The notes beneath the pieces were generated by a model. It saw only the letters and a program-made list of their open reading frames with translations, made no database searches and was not told the origin of the DNA. Below, piece after piece: positions 12,037-25,128 of a DNA stretch of 64,000 bases (the stretch's first letter is position 1; every line of letters begins with the position of its first letter). Position numbers and translations under genes: made by a program. This DNA is from Ciborinia camelliae (taxonomy: Eukaryota; Ascomycota; Leotiomycetes; Helotiales; Sclerotiniaceae). The DNA is taken from the NCBI GenBank assembly GCA_025890175.1, contig JANPYM010000014.1, positions 195,052 to 259,051 on the forward strand. The letters run 5' to 3'.

Positions 12037-13360
12037 CTACCCTTGGAAGAACTCCCGAACCCCCCACTCTCCAAGCACACCCGCCGCCCCAATCGCCACA
12101 ACGATCCAAGTCCAGCGATTTTGCAATTCCTCCACACCCGGCCAAAAGCTATTTTTCTCCCTCTGATACCTCTTAAAATCCTTCAATTTTCTCGGATCCG
12201 TCACTTCATACCTCGCTTCTTGGCTCCTCTCGTTCTCTCGATCTCCTCCTATATATCTCAAGAATGCATAGTTTGCAAGAGGAGCAAGAAGCATGAGAGG
12301 ATGGAAAAGTCCGGCGCCGTAGAGGATTAGTGGAAAAGAGGCGTGGATGAGTGCATCGCCTAGATAGCTGCGGGGATAGATGTTACTTTGTATCCAGCAT
12401 TGAAAGGGAGATGGGAAGTGCATACTTGGGATGTCTAACAATACTCCAAAGACCCTCCGTCAACAACCCCTCAGTCCGATTCTTCTGATGACTCTCCAAC
12501 TGCCAATCCGCACCCGCCTCCAATACAAAACCAGTCGTGAAAAGGAAAGCCCCAGCCGCATGGGCGATTTGCCATCCCGGATTAGGTGAAAGTGGTTGAT
12601 TTCCAATAAGGACCTCCGGTGCTCTCAAAATCATGACGAAAGGAAGAGAAAGAAATGATTGTACGAGCGCTTCTGGTAGAAACGTATAAAACAGTGATTT
12701 GTTCCAAAACTCGGGGGTCTTCTGTTGAGAAGTGTAGCGTGGGTCATCTTTGCGGCGAGCAATGGCGCGAGATCCCACGCGCTCGCAAAGACGCAGCGAC
12801 CAAGCCGTTAGACCTGCCATGACCAACTTTTGAGGATATCCCAAGTGTGTCCATGTTTGTGAAACATTAAAGTTATGTCGCTCAAGTGCAACGGTCCAAG
12901 CAGTTGCGAGAGGGCCTAATGGCCAGTATATATCTTTGACATCAAGACGGTTTGTGATGCGGGCGGTGATGTAGGAGGTAAGTGTGAATGCTGTATTTCC
13001 GGTTAGAGCTGGGAGGAAACAACGTTGTAGAAGTCCGACTGCTGTGGCATTAACCTGAGGGTTCCATGGTGGGATAATGGAGGAGTTAGATTCGAAGCGA
13101 TCTTGTTCAGAGGCAGAGACAGGTGCAGAGGCAGCGGCAGCGGCAGTGGCAGCGTTGGAGGTATCATTTGTTGATGCTTTGCCTATGGCTGTGGGTTAAT
13201 CTGAATACCCATTCTTTGTTGATGAAGAAGGGTGATGGGCGGGATGAGCTTATCTACCTAATAGATTTGCTAAATTCCATTTCGATACTTTCTCAGTTAC
13301 TTTCTCGGTGGGAAAAGGATGGCCTCCAAAATGGGAGGCGTGAGTATCTTGTTCGGCCAT
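12037..13360 (-). CDS. DUF1295-family multi-pass membrane protein
   Basis: Three exons (13360-13258, 13188-12426, 12367-12037) give 398 residues; all junctions keep frame. Introns are 69 and 58 nt. The C-terminal half matches the DUF1295/steroid 5-alpha-reductase-like membrane family: hydrophobic helices, a GADWQLExHQKNR segment near residue 250, then the hallmark GLWSIVRHPNYLGDAL spanning intron 2, and a final helix. Related enzymes (delta-reductases, isoprenylcysteine methyltransferases) use the RHPNY region for cofactor binding, so a membrane-bound reductase role is plausible but unproven. The N-terminal 60 residues are polar with an alanine run encoded by a GGCAGC repeat. The gene lies in a run of three minus-strand genes with no obvious functional link. 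Confidence 0.8.
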
Positions 13361-13993
13361 GCTTGGTTTACTCGACCATACTGGCGTGGACAGTTGTGAT
13401 GGAAAATACGAGTATGGAATGGAAGATTTACTTATGCGTCAAAGAGCTTCTTCTCCTCATTGTTTAATCACGTTACATACTATCTACCTAGGTACATCAC
13501 CACCTACCTTCTCGGGGCTTCCTTCCACCAACGACACATGCAGCTTGCTCCATGCTGTGATCATCAGGAGAAATCATTCTCATCGGGAAATATCGCATCG
13601 TATTGTACATTGTGAATCGATTTTAATTTAATGAATTTTGCAGAGGTCAATATGAATTGAGACAATACTAGGTACTCCAGATGTTACTTTACAGCAGCCG
13701 AAGCAGTCAAAGATGGTAGAAATGCGGATTAGTCAGCTCCCTATCATTTTGTTTCTGAATACTGGTGGCTAATGTTAGGGATTAAAAAACATAATGATAA
13801 GTTATTTGGATATCTCATACTCGAAGACCTACAATTTTGATTCAATATTGCTCTGCACCAAAGAGGTGATCCAAGAACGCCAACTCCATAAGCTTTCCCC
13901 TCTAAACCCAGTATGAGTACGGAGATATAGTAGGTAGATGATAGCACTGTCTGTATAAAAATCGTCAGATCTAATCTATAATAAACAGCCCTT
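13361..13993. other. intergenic
   Basis: No gene is supported. It lies between the DUF1295 gene start and the NiCoT gene stop and contains one TACCTAGGTAC motif near 13483. Confidence 0.5.
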
Positions 13994-15395
13994 CTAATAC
14001 ACTTCCACCACTTTATCTCTAACCCTCCCAGCATCCTTTTCATCTCTATCCATATCTCCCATCTCATCCCCATTCTTCACCATATCCCCCAACTCTACCT
14101 CTACGTCCCCACTGCCGTTCCCCATCGCCATACCTCTTCTCCCCGCCCTCCCCTTCTCAACCCACCTTCTCCAGGGCCCATAAACCAGCACACTCGCGGT
14201 ACCAAAAACCACAAAAGCGCCACAGATCCCCCCACCAATAATATCAAAATGATCACCGGCAGCATTAACACCATCCCAAAAAGGTCCTGTCGAGAAATTT
14301 GCAATGAGAGAAAGTAACTGAATCACTCCGATGCAAATGGCTACTAGAACTGTTATACCCGTAAGAACAATTGAGTAGTAGAGAATTGCTATTGTGTCGC
14401 GGGCGAGAGATGTGGATGTATAGAGTGTCATCATGAGTGCGCCGTCGGTGGTATCGATTAGACACATGCCGGCTAGTTACCACTTTTGTTAGTACTCCAT
14501 ATTATCACGGTTCCCTAGCTGCTACATGTTAGATGCGAAAGAATGGGAAACATACCGGTGAATAAAAGGGGGAAAATTAAAATTAGCCAGATATTAGTTC
14601 CTTTAGCTCCTTGAACAGATGCAATACCTAGAACCGCGATCTCACTACTGGTATCAAAGCCAAGTCCGAAAAGTACACCGAGCGGGTACATTTTCCAGGG
14701 ACGGTCAATCACTTTGAAGACCTTCCTCAGGACTCTCATCATGATTCCTCCTCCTTCGAATCCTAATTCCGTTTCACCTCCATCCCCATCAACTTCCTCC
14801 CTCAGAACCTCTCTCAACTTAATCACCAATTTCCATAAAATCCATGCATTTCCAATTCCAAGTAAAATGAGCACACCAGCTGAAACACCCGTACCGATAA
14901 CTCCACCTATATTTCGGAAAGAGTTGAAGCGGGATTCAAGAGCGCCAGAGGTCGCTGCGACGACGATACAGGTTATGATTACGATTGTAGAATGACCTAA
15001 AGAGAACCAGGTACCGACAGTTACAGGCTGGGATGTATGAGGGGAACCAGATGCAATAAGACGTCGTGTCATGAGATCAATAGCGGATATGTGGTCGGCA
15101 TCGCTGGATTTGAATGAGTTGGGGCTGTAATGGGAGGATCACATGTAGGAGGAGTAATTTCTAAGCGAGAGATAACAACTTACAGAGCATGTCTCAAACC
15201 AAATGTATATGAAAGCACAGCAGATGAAGAGAGAAGTGGATGAGAACGTAAGATGATACCAACCACAATCCAAATAACAATGTTAACGAGGATCAAGAGG
15301 GATATTATCCGGATAGCGGGGTAGGGGAGGAAGCGAACTTGAGGGGGTAGACGAGCAATCACAGAGTGAAGACATGTCGGTGGCCTGGGAGACAT
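13994..15395 (-). CDS. NIC1: NiCoT high-affinity nickel transporter
   Basis: Three exons (15395-15184, 15103-14556, 14472-13994) give 412 residues of the NicO/NiCoT family, plasma-membrane proteins that import Ni2+ (and Co2+), usually to supply urease. The family signature HX4DH is present as HALDADH at residues 69-75 and is created exactly by splicing of intron 1 (80 nt). Further family motifs are LGHST near residue 106, GLGFDTSSE near 215, and LFTAGMCLIDTTDG, whose Ala is formed across intron 2 (83 nt, GTATGT/CTAG). About eight hydrophobic segments are visible. The acidic cytoplasmic tail (ELGDMVKNGDEMGD and similar) is low complexity. The ATG at 15395 is chosen because the frame upstream looks like unrelated AT-rich sequence. 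A competing 3' splice site would insert seven residues into the metal site (see findings). Confidence 0.92.
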
Positions 15396-18344
<2,949 letters not shown>

Positions 18345-18930
18345 ATGTCTTCTATCTATTTTCATGATATGACTGGGGATGAGGGACGGGATTGGATGGG
18401 ATTTGGAGTTTGCCACAAATGATGGCTCTGGTATTTTAGCGACGATCAAATGAAATGAAAAAAGCAATTTCCTCTCGAATATTTTCTGATCTGCCAATTG
18501 TCTGAATGAAATGTTATTGACTGGTGATGATCAGAACTTCTTCGGGTGAGAGTAGGTATGGTATCTTCACTTGAATGACCTTTTATCTCTCACCTCCTCC
18601 ACCTCCTCGTCCTTCCCATATCTTTATATCCTACTCTACTCTACTCTACTCTACTCTACACACACTACTGTAATATCTTCATATATCTTCATATATCGTC
18701 ATGTATCTTCATATACCTTCATACATCTCCAGAAACACCATCGATATCGATATCAATATCAATAAGGTATCAATATCAATATCAATATCAATACATACAT
18801 AGGTACATGCAGGTGGTTTCGATGGGTTTACGAGGTAGCTAGCTAGGTAGGTAGGTTATTATATCTCCAGACTTGACTTTATTATATCTCCAGACTTTCT
18901 CTTCTATGTACATTTAGAATTTTAGATTTC
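18345..18930. other. intergenic with short microsatellites
   Basis: There is no gene. The stretch contains a TACTC run (about 18631-18659), degenerate ATATCTTCAT units (about 18671-18725), ATATCA units (about 18737-18793) and TAGGTAGG near 18840. Confidence 0.6.
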
Positions 18931-18973
18931 AAAGATTAGATTTCAAAGATTTTTTTAAAGATTTTTTTTAAAA

Positions 18974-19310
18974 AAAGAAAAGGGATGGAGGATAGGGATG
19001 GAGGATAGGGATGGAAAGGAAAGGGATGGAGGATGGAGGATGGAGGATAGGAAAGGAAAGGGAAGAGATGGAATGAAAAGGAAAGGAGGGGAGGATAGGG
19101 ATGGAGGATAGAGGGGATGGAGGATAGAGGATGGGATAGAGGAGAGGGATGGAGGATAGAGGATAGAGGATAGAGGATAGAGGATAGAGGATAGAGGATA
19201 GAGGATAGAGGATAGAGGATAGAGGATAGAGGATAGAGGATAGAGGATAGAGGATAGAGGATAGAGGATAGAGGATAGAGGATAGAGGATAGGGATGGAG
19301 GATAGGATCT
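18974..19310. repeat. GATGGAG/GATAGAG minisatellite block
   Basis: A purine-rich array on the plus strand. It is degenerate (GGATGGAGGATAGG variants) from about 18974. It becomes nearly perfect at about 19152-19292, with roughly 20 tandem copies of the heptamer GAGGATA. All three frames of the reverse strand stay open through it, creating meaningless SILYPLS-repeat frames. Confidence 0.95.
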
Positions 19311-19365
19311 TCGTATCACATATATACATACATGTACATCCCCATCACATCACCAGATACCTACG

Positions 19366-19411
19366 ACGTAGGTAGGTAGGTAGGTAGGGCAGGTAGGTAG
19401 GTAGGTAGGTA
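19366..19411. repeat. TAGG tetramer microsatellite
   Basis: Interrupted (GTAG)n runs, same unit as the dispersed ACCTACCT motif. Confidence 0.85.
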
Positions 19412-19440
19412 CAAAAAGCGAGTTCGGGGTAACCACCTAG

Positions 19441-19564
19441 CAAATCAGCAAATCAGCAAATCAGCAAATCAGCAAATCAGCAAATCAGCAAATCAGCAAA
19501 TCAGCAAATCAGCAAATCAGCAAATCAGCAAATCAGCAAATCAGCAAATCAGCAAATCAGCAAA
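19441..19564. repeat. perfect CAAATCAG octamer array
   Basis: Fifteen identical 8-bp units (CAAATCAG) run without interruption and end in CAAAGCGAG. They lie downstream of the helicase gene stop codon. Confidence 0.97.
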
Positions 19565-19919
19565 GCGAGAAAATCATTCATTCGAAGCGATATTTGAATT
19601 GAATCTATATGAAGACCTAATAATCAAGGCAGATGTATCTTTTCAATCCATTCCATTCCATTATAAATCCCTTATTTGATGTTCAGAGGGAAGAAGGGAA
19701 GAGAAGAGACGAGAGAGAAAGAAGGAAAGATTCCTCCTCTACCCGCTAGATAGAATAAAATGAAACAGAAACGCCTCGACGCCATGCCATGCCATGCCGT
19801 GCCATTTTTGCTGGTATCTAGCTTTCCATTCGTCGATCCATTGTCAAAGTACCTATGTACAAACGTATAATGTAAAGATCAAAGAGGTCGCGACTCATAT
19901 AATAAGTTATGATAACCAT
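19565..19919. other. 3' flank of the helicase gene
   Basis: Probably the helicase 3' UTR and spacer; no gene is seen. A short GCCAT repeat occurs near 19780-19803. Confidence 0.5.
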
Positions 19920-21692
19920 TCAGAGCCTGTCTCCGCCTCTTCCTCCTTTACCGCCACTCCCCGCACTTCTCCCCTCGCCACCGCCTCCACCAACTCTGGC
20001 TCTGGGTGGATCGGGAATAATGGTAAGACCGGGCGTTCCTTTGAGTCCCATCTTACCAACAACACGTCTATAAAGAGTTGGGGCTTCTGATGCGCCCAAT
20101 CCCTCACTCGCATAGACATTTCCCTGTCTTACCAACTCCGCAAGGTTCCACTTCATCATCTTGATGTGATTTTTGTAGTAGCCGAGCCAAGCTTGATAAG
20201 TCTTAGAGTGACTATCCATAGTTGAGGTTATTTTTAGAACTTCGGATGCGGAGCTTAAGTCTGCTTCTGTGGTTACGAACTTGATGTCTTTTAATGTCCA
20301 TTTTGGGAATGGGCTTTCGGCTTGGGTGACGATAAAGAGGCCACGGCCTTCCTTTCCGGCTCGGGCTGTACGTCCTAGACGATGAATGTATGATTCTTTA
20401 TCGTGGGGGACACCGACTTGGAAGACATTAGTGACGGAAGGGAAATCTATGCCACGAGCGATAACATCTGTAGCCACAATAATTCCATTCTTTGCTTGGC
20501 GATAGTCGTTTGTGATTTTTGTTCTCTTGGCTTGAGATACACGCGAGTGCAATGCGGTGACGGTTGGGAGGTCTGGTAATTGAGATAAAATATGGGCGTA
20601 TAAATCTACAAGTGCCGCAGTAGGGGCAAAGATAATAGCCTTGAATGATTCTTTGCCTTCTAGCTGCATTTCTTGGCGAATAGAACCTACCATTGCTGGT
20701 GCCACATCAGAGAAATTTGGAACGGTAACGAGATGTTGAGGAACACGTTCATGAGTGTTGACCTCGCCTTTAGGAATGGTCGAAATGAACTTGTAATCTT
20801 TGGAGAGAACTAAGTGGGCGACTTGTTTGACATGAGGAGCAATGGTAGCAGAGAAAAGCATTCCTTGTCTGTTGGTTTTTTCCTTATCTGGAAGCTGTCT
20901 GATAATATTTTTGATAGCATCCATGAATCCCATATCAAGTAATCTATCTGCTTCGTCAAGAACGATAGTATCAAGATTGCGCAAAGCATTGGTAATTAAA
21001 TCACTACTAAGGTGATCTAATAATCGACCTGGAGTGGCGATAAGGATATTGCAACCAGCCAAAATATTTTTCTCTTCTGTATTCTTATTGGTGCCACCGA
21101 TGGCGAATGCGACCTTGTAAGTATTATGACGTCTTAACAATTGAGTTGCTTCTTTTGCAATTTGTTGCGCAAGTTCTCGAGTTGGCGTCAAGACCAACAA
21201 GGAAATGTCTTCACGACGACGCTGCTTGTTAATAAGTGTTTGGATCGCTGGAATGAGAAATGCAATAGTCTTTCCGGTGCCAGTCTTTGCCTGCGCTAAA
21301 CAATCGGCGCGTTCAGAGAGTAAAGGACGAAGGGTAGCAGCTTGAACTGGCATCATATGGTCAAATTTCAAGTCTTGAGTAATTGTTTTGAGAAGGATTG
21401 GGTCAAGGAGCTTTTCAGCGCCGAGATCTGCGAATCGTGGAGTATCGAGAGGCACTGGAACACTGAGTGGAGGAGCAGGAATGGCAGACATTTCCTCTGC
21501 GAAAGATTTAGAAGTAGAGAATGCCGCATTTTGGATAGTCGACGTAGTTTGGGAAGTTCTAGCGCTTCTGGTACCATCTCTACGAGGGTGTTGCCTTCTG
21601 GCGCGTGGATGTGGTAATGAGGACATTGCAATTGAAAGTGGACGTAAAAGTCCAAGTCGATTGGTGTTGATGATTTTGGATAGAGAAAGCAT
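19920..21692 (-). CDS. MSS116: mitochondrial DEAD-box RNA helicase Mss116-like
   Basis: A single-exon frame of 590 residues. The first about 60 residues are basic, Ser/Arg-rich and lack acids, a likely mitochondrial presequence. All DEAD-box motifs are visible: Q motif (Gln near 117), Walker A AQAKTGTGKT at 133-142, PTRELAQQ, TPGRLLD, VLDEADRLLDMGF, SAT, the ATDVIARGID segment and HRLGRTARAGKEGRG. A family-type C-terminal extension follows, ending in a Gly/Arg-rich RNA-binding tail. In yeast, Mss116 is a general RNA chaperone for group I/II intron splicing and translation in mitochondria; I infer the same role from the presequence and the domain arrangement. The initiator at 21692 gives the presequence; an internal Met at residue 23 would shorten it. 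Confidence 0.92.
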   Translation of the reverse strand: MLSLSKIINTNRLGLLRPLSIAMSSLPHPRARRQHPRRDGTRSARTSQTTSTIQNAAFSTSKSFAEEMSAIPAPPLSVPVPLDTPRFADLGAEKLLDPILLKTITQDLKFDHMMPVQAATLRPLLSERADCLAQAKTGTGKTIAFLIPAIQTLINKQRRREDISLLVLTPTRELAQQIAKEATQLLRRHNTYKVAFAIGGTNKNTEEKNILAGCNILIATPGRLLDHLSSDLITNALRNLDTIVLDEADRLLDMGFMDAIKNIIRQLPDKEKTNRQGMLFSATIAPHVKQVAHLVLSKDYKFISTIPKGEVNTHERVPQHLVTVPNFSDVAPAMVGSIRQEMQLEGKESFKAIIFAPTAALVDLYAHILSQLPDLPTVTALHSRVSQAKRTKITNDYRQAKNGIIVATDVIARGIDFPSVTNVFQVGVPHDKESYIHRLGRTARAGKEGRGLFIVTQAESPFPKWTLKDIKFVTTEADLSSASEVLKITSTMDSHSKTYQAWLGYYKNHIKMMKWNLAELVRQGNVYASEGLGASEAPTLYRRVVGKMGLKGTPGLTIIPDPPRARVGGGGGEGRSAGSGGKGGRGGDRL

Positions 21693-22331
21693 CGGGGAAT
21701 GAAAATTTAAGGACGGGTTTTATTATTATGAGTGGTTCAAAATTTCTTTGTGCCTAAAAAAAAAAACGATCTAGTTTAGATAGTGTGAGTACCTAGTACC
21801 TAGTAAGGCTAGCATCAGCCTTCTTTATTCCAGGTTCCTTTCAGCCTCGTTGCTCGTCATTCCTACCTACTATTCAAGCCCAGCCAATGATTTCCTCTTA
21901 ATTTACAAAGAGATAGGTATCTAGTATGTGGTGTCCGTTGTAATAGATAAAGCATTTCCAAAATTCCCGTTTTAGGTACCTATTAATCTTAGCTATTAAT
22001 AAACAAATATGGAATTTTATTATCTTATTTATTCTTTTTATTCTTTTCTTTTCTTTTCTATTCTATATAGACCCAACATCAAAGAATAGAATTATCAACT
22101 TCCATTCTTTCTTCTCTCATAGATACCTAAGAATAGACCCGGAACGCCCGACCTGGTATCCATCGTATCCTTAACCTTATCACCTTTTCCATACCTAGTA
22201 CCTACAGGACTCCAACAGTCCTTTCATGAATGAAAATCAATGGTAAAACTTCCAGCCCTCAGCCCTGTGCCTTGTATCCCATTTGAACTCCAAATATCAA
22301 ATATCAAATACCTATCCAGTGCAGATCTTCA
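21693..22331. other. intergenic, helicase promoter and MED22 3' flank
   Basis: No gene. An A-run at about 21757-21768, CCTAGTACCTAG motifs near 21790, and an AT-rich TTCTTTTCTTTTC stretch near 22030. Confidence 0.5.
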
Positions 22332-23188
22332 TTATGCCTCATTTATCTCTTGCTCATGCTTCTTCTCCAATTGCTTCTCAATCAATTCCGCTACCTTTTT
22401 CGAATCGGCCTCCATTTCTCCATCTCCTTCTCCTTCACCAATTCCTCTCAATGGCCCAAAAATCCACAATTCTTTCAATTCTCGAGTCAACTTCAATAGG
22501 TCTTCTGCCGCGCTTGTCTATTCATATATTTATCAGTGATATTCCTTAAGCTCAAACTCGAATATTACAGAAGTCGGGTGAAATGAAATAAGAATAATCA
22601 TACCAGAGCATTACTCTCAACTTCCATTCTCAATCCCTCTGCGGCAGCAGTTTCCTTTACAAAAGCATCTTCAGTAGGTAATGCAGCAAGTAAAACCAGA
22701 TTCTTAAATCGCGTAAGTAGAGCAGCGATAGCACGTTCTTCGCGGTCTATGAGTTCATTAGCTTTGGGCTTCCGTGCTATGGCTACGGCAGCAGGTGCGA
22801 CAACTGTTGTGATTTGGGTGGGGGAGCTGGAGGTTGGGTCATCTTCGCCGACTGGACCATCTTCGCGGACGGGGTCATCTTCGCGGACGGGGTCATCTTT
22901 GCGGACGGGGTCATATTCGCGGACGGGTCCAAAGGGCTGTTGGACGGGTTCATTTGGGTCAAAGGTTGCTCGGGGGTTTGAGATAATTGATGCTAGGTCA
23001 AAACGAACAGGGGTGTCATTTGCACGAAAAGGAGTGCTAATTGGGTGTGAAGTGCCATTAGAATCCGTAGCAACAGATTCAACAGATGCGTCGGAGATGA
23101 TAGATTCATTGGAAGATAGTCTGACCATGCTTTGGCGGACGCGAGAAACACTCAAGGGAGAGAGAAAATTGGGATCGGGATCAGACAT
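22332..23188 (-). CDS. MED22: Mediator subunit 22 (Srb6/Surf5) with N-terminal extension
   Basis: Exons 23188-22604 and 22517-22332 join through an 86-nt intron in phase 0 to give 256 residues. The C-terminal about 115 residues resemble Mediator head subunit Med22: a helix with DREERAIAALLTRFKNLV, then the RMEVESNAL segment that continues across the splice site into TSAAEDLLKLTRELKELW and IFGPL. Length and order of this core fit fungal Med22, which binds Med11 in the RNA polymerase II Mediator head. The N-terminal about 130 residues are extra: Ser-rich and likely disordered, with a tandem VREDDP-type repeat (about residues 87-118). The final helix is Glu/Lys-rich. The start is the only in-frame ATG before the low-complexity 5' region. 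Assignment rests on the core only. Confidence 0.75.
22849..22935 (-). repeat. coding 18-bp minisatellite in MED22
   Basis: About five imperfect copies of an 18-bp unit (plus-strand GGTCATCTTCGCGGACGG type) encode DPVREDDPVRED-like hexapeptides. Confidence 0.85.
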
Positions 23189-23773
23189 GTTGAAGTTGAA
23201 TCGCTTTTGCGCCCTATGATCAATTTTCGTTTTGATGGTTGTCGTGATTGTTGCCGTTGATTGTATTGTATTGTGTTGTGTTGTGTTGAGTGGGACGAGT
23301 CATAAATAAAATAGAAATTGATTGTGACTTACCAGTTAAAGCAGCCGTGGTATGCTGCGTACTTTCCATATTGAATAAAAATATTTAAGTGAAGTTTGCA
23401 ATTATGCGATGTGATGTGATGCAGGAGTGAAGTGTGAAGTGTGAAAAGAGTGAATATGAATGTGAAGTTCAAGAAAGGAAAGCTCAAAGCTCCAATGATC
23501 GACCAATGCAAGGTGCCCCGCCCCGCCCCTCTTTTAGTGGAATCCCACTTGAAGTTCACCGTTCCAAGTTCCCCTCGACTCACCCCCCCTTGCCAACTTG
23601 TCAATTTACCTGGCATTTATTCGCGCCCCGCAATCCATCATTGTTGTTCTTGTTGTCGTGTCAAAAATTCTAAGAATTTTTGGATTGATAAATAGATTGA
23701 ATCGAGTTCATTCTTTTCTTGAATTATATTTTAAAGTGCAAAGTGCAAGGTGCAAAGAAGCAACCCCTACAAG
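23189..23773. promoter_or_regulatory. shared divergent promoter region of MED22 and TWF1
   Basis: This 585-bp spacer separates two head-to-head start codons, so it must hold both promoters and leaders. It includes a TTGTG microsatellite near 23266-23288 and a C-rich block near 23515-23600. No individual element is assigned. Confidence 0.6.
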
Positions 23774-24875
23774 ATGCAGTCCGGAATAATAGGTAATATA
23801 TTAACATCTCAACGTTGATTTTATAGTGGAACTAACAAGCTTCACTCACAGCTTCTCAAGAGCTTCATACGGCGTTCAAAACGTTCGTTTCTACCGAATC
23901 ACAAAGAGGTCTCCTCTGTACCATCACCGGCGAAACCCTCACACCATCCGCCGTCCTCGAACCCTCTACCTCATCCTTCGACAATGATCTCAACCTCCTA
24001 GCACCTCATCTCCAAGATAAAGCTGCTTTATACATAATACTCCGTCGTTATCCCTCTACCGATCCCGCCCCCTTCATTGCCATAACCTATGTACCCGATT
24101 CCGCGCCTGTGCGTCAAAAGATGCTATTCGCATCTACACGTCTTACCTTGGTACGAGAACTCGGGACCGAACGATTTAGAGAAACGATATTTGTGACTAT
24201 GAAAGAAGAATTAACGAAAGAGGGCTTTGCGAAACATGATAAGCATGTTAAATTGGAAGCCCCGTTGACGGAAGAAGAACAAAGTTTGGGAGAGGTAAAG
24301 AGGAAGGAGGCGGAGGAGGGCAGAGGTATGAATGAAAGGAAGAGTCATGTCAGCAGTGGCATTAGTATGCCAGCGACACCAGATGCATTAGATGCTTTAA
24401 AGGCACTAAGCCAGGATGGGACACATAATTTGGTTCAGATTGTAAGTTTTGTTATTTCTTGGATTAATATTTTCTGGCTAACAACCCTCAGAAAATGAAC
24501 ATTGCGCAAGAAAAAATGGAACTTGCTTCGAAGACACAAACCTCCATCTCAGATCTCAGCAGCACTATATCCGGCACCGAACCTCGATACTCTTTCTATC
24601 GCTACACCCATGACCACAATGGGACAACTTCCTCTCCGATATTATTTATCTATACTTGCCCTTCTGGATCCAAAATAAAAGAACGAATGATATACGCAAC
24701 ATCATCTCGATCCGCTCAACAATTAGCTGAGGCTGAAGCGGGACTCACTATCGAGAAAAGACTCGAGGTTGGATCTCCTGAGGAGATTTCGCAAGAAAGT
24801 ATCGATTCGGATTTGCATCCAAAGATAGAGGTAAAGAAAACATTCGCCAGGCCCAAGAGACCCGGAAGAGGATAG
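23774..24875 (+). CDS. TWF1: twinfilin
   Basis: Three exons (23774-23792, 23852-24441, 24492-24875) give 330 residues, close to yeast Twf1 (332). The first exon is only 19 nt (six codons plus one base); its GTAATA donor and an ACTAACAAG branch support it. Two ADF-homology domains are seen: about residues 7-140 (opening SQELHTAFKTF, with VRQKMLFASTRLTL and RETIFVTMKEEL) and about 180-310 (RYSFYRYTHDHNGT, LFIYTCPSGSKIKERMIYAT). The basic tail KKTFARPKRPGRG matches the phosphoinositide/capping-protein binding tail of twinfilins. The protein sequesters ATP-free G-actin monomers and promotes filament turnover at cortical actin patches (family knowledge). It runs convergently into SFC1, 253 bp away. 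Confidence 0.9.
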
Positions 24876-25128
24876 ATATCCGGGATTACTTTTGACTTTT
24901 GGCATAGCACGGAATGGGAACGCAAAGATGACTTTGGTTAGAGTTTTCATGGAGGCTATGCTGGACTCCTCCTATACAAAACGACGTTTGTAAGTTGTGC
25001 GAATTCTAAGAATACCATATCATACAATGGCATCACAATTCCCCACACTCTCTGTCCCCACATCTCGTGAGTCCTAAATATAGAGCCCAAAAGATCCTTG
25101 TACCCCGTCCATCTATTCATCTCTCCAC

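Noticed and set aside
18936..19329. Two long minus-strand frames of repeating SILYPLS units
   Set aside because: They are produced by the GATAGAG heptamer array staying open in several frames; no non-repeat protein sequence is present.
19441..19564. CRISPR-like regular array
   Set aside because: The units are 8 bp and directly abutting with no spacers; this is a minisatellite in a eukaryotic genome.
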